DNA of 64,000 nucleotides from Pseudorasbora parva (lineage: Eukaryota; Chordata; Actinopteri; Cypriniformes; Gobionidae). Positions 57,300 through 64,000 of this stretch are shown here, piece after piece. Under the pieces are notes generated by a model. That model saw only the letters and a list, made by a program, of their open reading frames with translations, was not told the DNA's origin and did no database searches. The position numbers and the translations under genes are program-made. Position 1 is the first letter of the stretch. Every line of letters begins with the position of its first letter. The stretch is from assembly GCF_024679245.1 (NCBI RefSeq), contig NC_090186.1:40198181-40262180 (forward strand), read 5' to 3'.

Positions 57300-58147
57300 G
57301 TGTGTCAACTCAATCTGATGCCCCACAGCATTTGCACTGACATGTTTTTAATGACAGAGGTTAGTCACCAAGATAAAATGCCTTGACGACTTTTTAACTG
57401 CAGTTAAGATATTGGCATTGGAATATTTAATAATAATTCAACTATGAACACAACAAAATTATTTTTGCTTTAGTTTTTAAAGCAAACAAATGCAGTGGGT
57501 TCCAACATTCCCCAGAGTTTGTACATAGAGCTTAAAGGAATAGTTTAAAAGGGGTAGTTAAAATAATGTTATCGGTTAAAGGTACAATATGTACGATTTT
57601 TCGGATTAAAATATCCAAAAATATTGTTATATATTTTGTTGACTTGAGTACTTTGATCATCCCAAATGTTTCCAAGAATGTTTAAATCTAGAGAAATAAG
57701 CGGATCGTGTCCATGCATCGCCATGGCATCATACCCACGTTCCCTCCATTGCCGGTTTTATTTTGTAGAAAGCATGGAAACACCAAAGACGTTTTAATAT
57801 ATTATGTATTGTATTAGACAGGTGAGCAACTGTTTGGAGACATTAATCGACAGAAAACAAATCATTGTTATAGCTCAACACAGTTAGTCTTATTGTTTAA
57901 ATCTAATTTTCTGGAATTATCGCGAGTACCATGTTTTACCATGCCTAATATTGATCTAACTTACTGGAGTGTGAACAAGTGTCTCAAAGCAGCTGCTGAG
58001 CGAACGCACAGAGTAGCATTATAACATAACTTTCAACACACTCAAATAATGTATCTAATATGATGAAACATCGCTGCGTTACCCCACATACGCATGACCA
58101 TACGTGGAACCGTATAATAAAAGTATAATATTGTGGCTTTAAACAAG
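57300..58147 (+). other. stx7l 3'UTR and flank
   Basis: Follows the stop at 57299. The UTR end is not marked by a clear AATAAA nearby. No further gene. Confidence 0.35.
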
Positions 58148-58456
58148 TTAAAGAGATTTTTCACCCAAAAATTAAAAGTCTGTCATCATTTACTCATCCT
58201 CAAGTTCCAAACCTGTATGAGTTTCTATGTTTTGTTGCACACAAAAGAGGGTATTTTGAAGAATGGTAGTCGACAGTAGCCACTGACTTCCGTAGTATTG
58301 TTTTTTCATTCTATAGAAGTCAATGAGGCCTATCAACTGTCTGGTTAACATTCTTCAAAATAAAATCTTTTGTGTTCAACAGAAAAAAGATAAACTGTGA
58401 GTAAATGTGAGTAAATGATGACAACATTTTCATTTTGGGGTGAACTATCCCTTTAA
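58148..58456. mobile_element. TTAA-flanked MITE (complete, short)
   Basis: TTAA at 58148-58151 and 58453-58456. Inner ends AGAGATTTTTCACCC and GGGTGAACTATCCCT. Internal TCATCATTTACTCATCC pairs with GAGTAAATGATGACA. Confidence 0.85.
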
Positions 58457-59116
58457 CTTGTTTTCCTTCTAAAAAAGGAAAGCATTCCTCTTAGTAAAAT
58501 GCACTAAAGATAAGATATCTATGGTTGAAAATGGCACAGGTTAATGTTTTTATCTCTGTCAATCAGTATAAAGCTGCTGCTTTAAAGATTTATAAGACGT
58601 CTTGACTTTTAAACTGCTCTCAAACACTTTATTTAAAGAAAGACACTGATGATAATACACTGCCTGTCAAAACCTTAGACGCTTGAATCCATTTCTCAAC
58701 ATCTTAAACTTTTTGATCTAAAGGCTTTTGCTTAAATGGTCAAAATGTGTTTTGTCGACAAATAGAAATTGTGTTATACATAAATATTTATGCAATACTA
58801 ACATTTTTATAAAATGTCTTCCGAGTTTGTGTAGATAGTGAAGGAAAAGCAGCCACAAGTGTCCCTCAAATAGAAATGGCTCTCCCAAATAGTGTTTTAA
58901 AAGATTCCCAGGAATCACCTTGTGATGTTGTCCATAGTGAGCAAATCTGGAATCTAGACGACTTAAATATGCCTAAATATAACGTTTTCTTTTGTTGAAC
59001 ATTATGGTCACTAGTGCTACACAATTCCCATACTTCCATGTGTCATTTCATAGGTATGATTACTTTACTATTAATTTAAAATGTATAAAACAGTCATAAA
59101 GAATGAGTAAACCTGG

Positions 59117-59117
<1 letters not shown>
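58457..59117. other. Intergenic, nothing recognised
   Basis: AT-rich DNA with no open frame or repeat family recognised. Confidence 0.3.

Positions 59118-59193
<76 letters not shown>
59118..59193. repeat. (AT)n microsatellite
   Basis: About 38 uninterrupted AT units. Confidence 0.96.
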
Positions 59194-59195
<2 letters not shown>

Positions 59196-60407
59196 ACTTC
59201 TGTTTTTTTTACAAATTAATAATTATACATACTGTATGTGAATCTCAAAATATATGTTCAGTTAATTATATTCCCCTGAAAAGTTTCTCATATCTAGGAG
59301 AATGTAAAGATACTGCTGATGGTACTTAAATTAATTCTTACCTCACGTGGTGTTTCCCAATTTCTTTTTATTCTTATTCATCATGAGCCATGTATTTAGT
59401 GTCACTGTGCCAAAACATCTTTGTAAAAATATCTGGAAATGAATGCTGCAATGATTTACTATTTACAATGTCACTACATTTTTGTCAGTAGATTTATGTC
59501 TCTATCATATTGTTTTAAATAAATGTTATATAGCCTAAAAATAGTACAGTGTTGAACAGGTAGTCACTAAAGGGAGCTAAATCAGGTTTACCCAGGTAAA
59601 TCGTTATGATAGGAATTAACCACTAGATGGAGACATTATCAAATGTGGAGTTGTGTATTGAGCTTAGCTCTAATGGCAGACGGTTCACCTTTGACCTGCT
59701 CACACACAGGGTTACTTTCCATAACATACTCAAATGAGTAACAAATGCAAAATGCTTGCTAAAGAGCTGCTTAATGTAATTTGTGTAGGCAATAAATAAT
59801 CTTGTTGTCATTAGTTAAATTTGAAAAATATTTCATTTATTCCACATTTTGCATTGATTTAAGTTATGTAACTAATGTCGAATCAAAAGCTTAAATGCTG
59901 CTGTGGGAATAAATAAAGGCAAATACAAGTTTAGTGCTCTAGATGTGTTTCTTTAATTCTGAAATTATAGTGAAACTCAATTTGGGGTCTGAGTAAATGT
60001 TAAGTAAGCTAAGGCAGAGATTAATATTCAAAAAGAGCCAATACATGTCCATAATATCTACATAAACTTATTATTACACAGCTTACAGGAATAACTGTAT
60101 ATTTGTGCCACTTTCATGTCTTTTTATATCATTCTGTTCTCTTTCTTCTAAAATTCTTCTCAAATGGCTTTGGATGGAAGTGTCAGATCAGATTAAAATG
60201 AATTCCCATCAAACAAGTTGTGTTGTAAAACACTTCCAAACTGCACTGAGTTTGAAATTCAAGATACAATGATACAATAATGAAAAAAGTGACAGAGAGT
60301 ATGTATAAAAATCTTCCACCTAACTGGGAACCATGCAAACCCTTTACTCTGAGGATCGAATGAGACTCATTCTGCTGGAAATACCATTTTTACCCACAAC
60401 ACACTTG
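59194..60407. other. Intergenic, nothing recognised
   Basis: AT-rich. AATAAA sites (for example near 59518 and 59911) exist, but no transcript can be assigned. Confidence 0.3.
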
Positions 60408-60498
60408 ATGTCTCTCCAAAGTACTTGAGTCAGGAATCTCACAGCAGTGAAATAAACTGATGGCTGTCAAGTATATATTTGTGTCTAGAGAGATCTGT
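60408..60498 (+). pseudogene. Duplicated N-terminal relic of the next TAAR
   Basis: GATGTCTCTCCAAAGTACTT through CTAGAGAGATCTGT aligns along its length with 60762-60850 (GATGTTTCTTTCAAGTACTT through CCAGAGAGATCTGT), which spans the start codons and first codons of the receptor at 60786. It has no matching ATG, an in-frame stop and small indels, and similarity ends at TM1. It is a decayed partial duplicate about 354 bp upstream. Confidence 0.75.
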
Positions 60499-60581
60499 AG
60501 ATCACTATCAGTTTCAATCTCCCAGCTGTATGTTCTTCTCCCTTGATGCTGCTGGTCTTGAAAAGAGTCAACATGTCAAGT

Positions 60582-60591
60582 GTATAAAAAG
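60582..60591 (+). promoter_or_regulatory. TATA box of the last receptor
   Basis: GTATAAAAAGG lies about 200 bases before the ATG. It lies between the duplicated relic and the gene. Confidence 0.5.
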
Positions 60592-60785
60592 GCAGAATAG
60601 ATTGTGGCATGTCTTTATTTTGGATCCTCCAGGAGTTGACTATGTTTCAGTGAGGAGCCGTTCAGAGCTGTTGGAGAAACAAATAGCATCTTCAAAGATC
60701 TTTATCTGTGGTTACGCATGTGACTATATGAAGGAAGTCACAGGGAACAATTCTCTGTTTGGATGTTTCTTTCAAGTACTTAAGA

Positions 60786-61784
60786 ATGAATCTGACAGCA
60801 ATGAACCAAACGAATGGCTGTCAGGAATATTTCTGTCCAGAGAGATCTGTTTCTTTATCTGTGTATGTGATTCTGTATGTGGCCGCAGCAGCTGTGGCTC
60901 TTCTGACCGTGTGTGGAAACCTGCTGGTCATCATCTCTGTTAGTCACTTCAAGCAGCTCCACACACCTGCTAACATCCTCATCCTCTCTTTGGCTGTGTC
61001 TGATCTGCTGGTCGGAGTTTTTGTGATGCCACTTCATTTATCTTGGCTCATCGAGTCATGTTGGACTTCTGGCCCAGTGATGTGCTCGGCTTTTAATTTT
61101 GTGACTTTTCAAGCGACAAGCGTCTCTGTTCACACTGTGGCTCTGATCGCAGTTGATCGGTTTTTGGCTTTACATTCTCCTTTTTTTTATTCAGAGAAAA
61201 TCTCACCCACTGTAATCTGCATAACAACTTTATTTAACTGGCTGTTTTCACTCTTTTATAACTTCACTCTTCTCTTTCTTAATGGAAACTTCACTGATGT
61301 TATGTGTCCGGGACAATGTCTTTATATTATTGATGGGGTTTCATCCCTCATTGATCTCCTGGTTGTGTTTCTTATGCCGTGCACGCTCATTATCCTATTA
61401 TACACACATGTTTTTGTCATTGCTAGGAAACATGTGACTGCTATAAGAGCTCTTCAGGTTCACAACATCAGAGAATCCTCTAAAAACAGAACCAGTGATA
61501 AATCAGAGCGAAAAGCTGCATTAGCTCTTGGGATTCTGGTCTTTGTGTTTCTTTTGTGTTTACTGCCATATTATATTTTTTCTTTAACAAATTTCTTAAG
61601 AGATTACTCATTTTCTAATATTATTAACAGTGTTTTGATTCTCTTTTACCTTAATTCCTCTATCAATCCGCTTATTTACGCTATTTTATACCCTTGGTTT
61701 AAGAAAAGTTTAAAAATAATTCTAACTCTTAAAGTATTTAACACCGACTCCTCTCTAATTAATGTGCTTTCTGTAAGCTCTTAA
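60786..61784 (+). CDS. Class III trace amine-associated receptor, downstream of stx7l
   Basis: 332 residues from the ATG at 60786 (MNLTAMNQTNGCQEYFCP); the ATG at 60801 is the other candidate, and the longer frame starts with TTG. TAAR traits: CGNLLVIISVSHFKQLHTPAN, LAVSDLLVGVFVMP, and TM7 NSSINPLIYAILYPWF. Position 3.32 is Thr107 and 5.42 is Asp190, the class III layout. TM3 ends DRF, not DRY, and TM6 has CLLP, so Trp6.48 is Leu259. N-terminal sequons at Asn2 and Asn7. Its subtype is not assigned. It differs strongly from the other class III gene at 49095, so it is not a recent copy of it. Confidence 0.9.
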   Translation: MNLTAMNQTNGCQEYFCPERSVSLSVYVILYVAAAAVALLTVCGNLLVIISVSHFKQLHTPANILILSLAVSDLLVGVFVMPLHLSWLIESCWTSGPVMCSAFNFVTFQATSVSVHTVALIAVDRFLALHSPFFYSEKISPTVICITTLFNWLFSLFYNFTLLFLNGNFTDVMCPGQCLYIIDGVSSLIDLLVVFLMPCTLIILLYTHVFVIARKHVTAIRALQVHNIRESSKNRTSDKSERKAALALGILVFVFLLCLLPYYIFSLTNFLRDYSFSNIINSVLILFYLNSSINPLIYAILYPWFKKSLKIILTLKVFNTDSSLINVLSVSS

Positions 61785-62263
61785 TAAGGAATAGTCAAAC
61801 GGATGTCTTTCTTTTGCTGTTTATTTTGTTTTTCATCATTATTGTTAAAATGTTAATATATTATATTTTGATGAATAAATCAAATTATTCAAGAAGCATT
61901 AGCTTATTATCTGCATTGTTTATCAAAAGTAAAGTATTTTTTGTTTAGTATGTTTTTTTTGTGAACTTTCTAAATGTAGTCAACCTTTTCAATTTCTTCA
62001 TGATTTTTGATCATGTAATACAGATGCTTAATTTTAGATTTACAGTGTTTTTACGTACTTTGGCCATCAGCTCTTTCCTTCTTTTTAACATTTAACTTGT
62101 TTAATAGTCTAATTATTTTTATAAGTATCTAATGAATGTCCATTTATTGTGGGATGAGTGTGTTAGTCTGTCATCCTAATGATGGAACAGATCAGATAAG
62201 ACATACTGTTTGGCTTTACACAAAGAAGGCAAACACAAAGTTATATGTGCATACATAAATATA
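61785..62263 (+). other. 3' flank of the last receptor
   Basis: AT-rich. An AATAAA (GATGAATAAATC, about 61875) lies roughly 90 bases past the stop and may be the poly(A) signal. Confidence 0.45.
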
Positions 62264-62265
62264 TA

Positions 62266-63604
62266 CAGTGAGGCAAAAAAAAGTATTTATTCAGCCACCA
62301 ATTGTGCAAGTTCTCCCACTTAAAAAGATGAGAGAGGCCTGTAATTTTCATCATAGGTACACTTCAACTATGAGAGACAGAATGAGGAAGAAAATCTAGA
62401 AAATCACATTGTCCGATTCTTAACAATTTTATTTGCAAATTATGGTGGAAAATAAGTATTTGGTCACCTACAAAAAAAGCTAGATTTCTTGCTTTCACAA
62501 ACCTGTAACTTCTTCTTTAAGAGGCTCCTTTGTCCTCCACTCATTACCTGTATTAATGGTTCCTATTTGAACTTGTTATCAGTATAAAAGACACCTGTCC
62601 ACAACCTCAAACAGTCAGACTCCAAACTCCACTATGGCCAAAACCAAAGAGCTGTCAAAGGACACCAGGAACAAAATTGTAGACCTGCACCAGTCTGGGA
62701 ATCTGCAATAAGGTAAGCAGCTTGGTGTGAAGAAGTCAACTGTGGGAGCAATTATTAGAAAATGGAAGACACACAAGACCACTGATAATCTCCCACGGTC
62801 TGGGGCTTCATGCAATATCTCACCTCGTGGGGTCAAAATGATCACAAGAACGGTGAGTAAAAATCCCAGAACCACACAGGGGAACTAGTGAATGACCTGC
62901 AGAGAGCTGGGACCAAAGTAACAAAGGCTACCATCAGTAAAGCACTATGCAGCCAGTGACTCAAATCTTGCAGTGCCAGACGTGTCCCCCTGCTGAAGCC
63001 AGTACATGTCCGGGCCCATCTGAAGTTTGCTAGAGACCATTTGGATGATCCAGAAGAGGATTGGGAGAATGTCATGAAACGTGGCTGGGTCTTTCAGCAT
63101 GACAATGATTCCAAACACACCGCCAGGGCAACAAAGGAGTGGCTTCATAAGAAGCATTTCAAGGTTCTGGAGTGGCCTAGCCAGTCTCCAGGTTCAACCC
63201 CTTAGAAAATCTTTGGAGGGAGTGAAAATCTGTGTTGCCCAGCAACAACCCCAAAACTACACTGCTCTAGAAGAGATCTGCATAGAGGAATAGGCCAAAC
63301 TACCAGCAACAGTGTGTAAAAACCTTGTGGTGACTTACAGAAAACATTTGACTTCTGTCATTGCCAACAAAGGGTATAACAAAGTATTGAGAACTTTTGT
63401 TATTGACCATATACTTATTTTCCACCATAATTTGCAAATAAATTCTTTAAAAATAAGACATTGTGATTTTCTGGATTTTTTTTCCTTCTCATTCTGTCTC
63501 GCATAGTTAAAGTGTAACTATGATGAAAATGACAGGCCTCTCATCTTTTTAAATGGGAGAACTTGCACAATTGGGGGCTGACTAAATACTTCTTTGCCCC
63601 ACTG
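62266..63604 (+). mobile_element. Tc1 element, second family, full-length but decayed
   Basis: Ends CAGTGAGGCAAAAAAAAGTA and TACTTCTTTGCCCCACTG are inverted, with TA on both sides (62264-62265, 63605-63606). A second inner pair, GTGCAAGTTCTCCCA / TGGGAGAACTTGCAC, extends the TIR. The family is different from the Tc1 copies at 27386 and 41368. Confidence 0.92.
62634..63294 (+). pseudogene. Tc1 transposase relic
   Basis: Starts MAKTKELSKDTRNKIVDLHQ, then a stop (TAA) after GNLQ. Later frames show the HTH part [13 protein letters not shown], the second catalytic region [11 protein letters not shown] with its Asp, and, in place of DLNPIENLW, a broken GSTP-stop-KIF. Several stops; no activity expected. 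Confidence 0.85.
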
Positions 63605-63606
63605 TA

Positions 63607-64000
63607 GTTGTGCAATCTGTCTCTCACCTCAAGGCTAAAACAGTCAAACATCTCCATGAGCAAGGGCAGCAAGACATTTGAGGAAACCAAAGCATGCCAT
63701 TTTCAAAGCCCACGTGATCTTGATTGTGAATTGTAATTTGTTGGCTATACATATGTCCATAGACTACATTTGTCTTCATGTAATTTAGCTTAGTTATTTA
63801 ATTTAATTAATTTGGATTTGTAAATTTAAGATACATATTAATGCAAAGCACACATTTTTGGAATCATAATTCAAAAATTATTTAGAATGAACAGAGGCTC
63901 TAGTTTGATTTGAAGTCACCGCTGTGGTGATTAGTGTTTCCTTTAATTGGGCTCTGGACTTCTGCCAGCTGTAACAGTGTCTTTGTAAAAAACTTTGCAA
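63607..64000. other. Intergenic
   Basis: Nothing recognised to the end of the window. Confidence 0.3.

Noticed and set aside
60479..60943. 154-residue open frame before the last receptor
   Set aside because: It overlaps the receptor in another frame and ends within TM1; it has no family motif.

Overview
The window is vertebrate nuclear DNA, most probably from a cyprinid-type teleost. The signs are intronless trace amine-associated receptor (TAAR) genes closely resembling zebrafish TAAR13, a syntaxin-7-like gene with small GT-AG exons, and dense fish-type transposons (Tc1, DIRS, Ty3/gypsy chromovirus, TTAA-flanked MITEs, 5S- and tRNA-derived SINEs, (GT)n and (AT)n runs). It is part of a TAAR cluster. 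The species assignment is inference.

Layout. Two TAAR genes of the TAAR1/10-12 type lie on the minus strand (2541-3551 and 7955-8995). A transposon-rich gap follows. Then come five plus-strand TAAR13-type genes (15767-16792, 23860-24885, 29147-30169, 38958-39983, 44536-45561), a TAAR13 pseudogene remnant at about 40184, a plus-strand class III TAAR (49095-50093), the multi-exon stx7-like gene (coding exons 51761-57299), and a second class III TAAR (60786-61784). The space between genes is mostly mobile DNA: a chromovirus inserted into a SINE (18973-21937), a DIRS element split by a solo LTR that itself holds a DNA transposon and a LINE fragment (32391-38393), three Tc1 copies, several foldback MITEs, and gag-like pieces carrying minisatellites.

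How the genes work together. The receptors are class A GPCRs, expected in olfactory neurons, that detect amines. All five TAAR13 copies keep both acidic residues (Asp112 in TM3, Asp202 in TM5) associated with diamine recognition. The two class III receptors have lost the TM3 Asp and keep only the TM5 Asp. The two minus-strand receptors have the TM3 Asp only. The window therefore shows all three amine-binding layouts side by side. The TAAR13 copies share a short promoter block about 85-120 bp before the ATG and mosaic sequence similarity that points to recent duplication plus gene conversion. The syntaxin encodes a Qa-SNARE of late endosomes and lysosomes; it is a syntenic neighbour of TAARs rather than a functional partner.

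Limits. Receptor subfamily names rest on motif reading and remembered family features, not on a search. Transposon family names are approximate. I found no clearly new biological system. The most interesting points are receptor-site evolution, mosaicism among the TAAR13 copies, the shared promoter block, and TE-related details in the stx7l gene.
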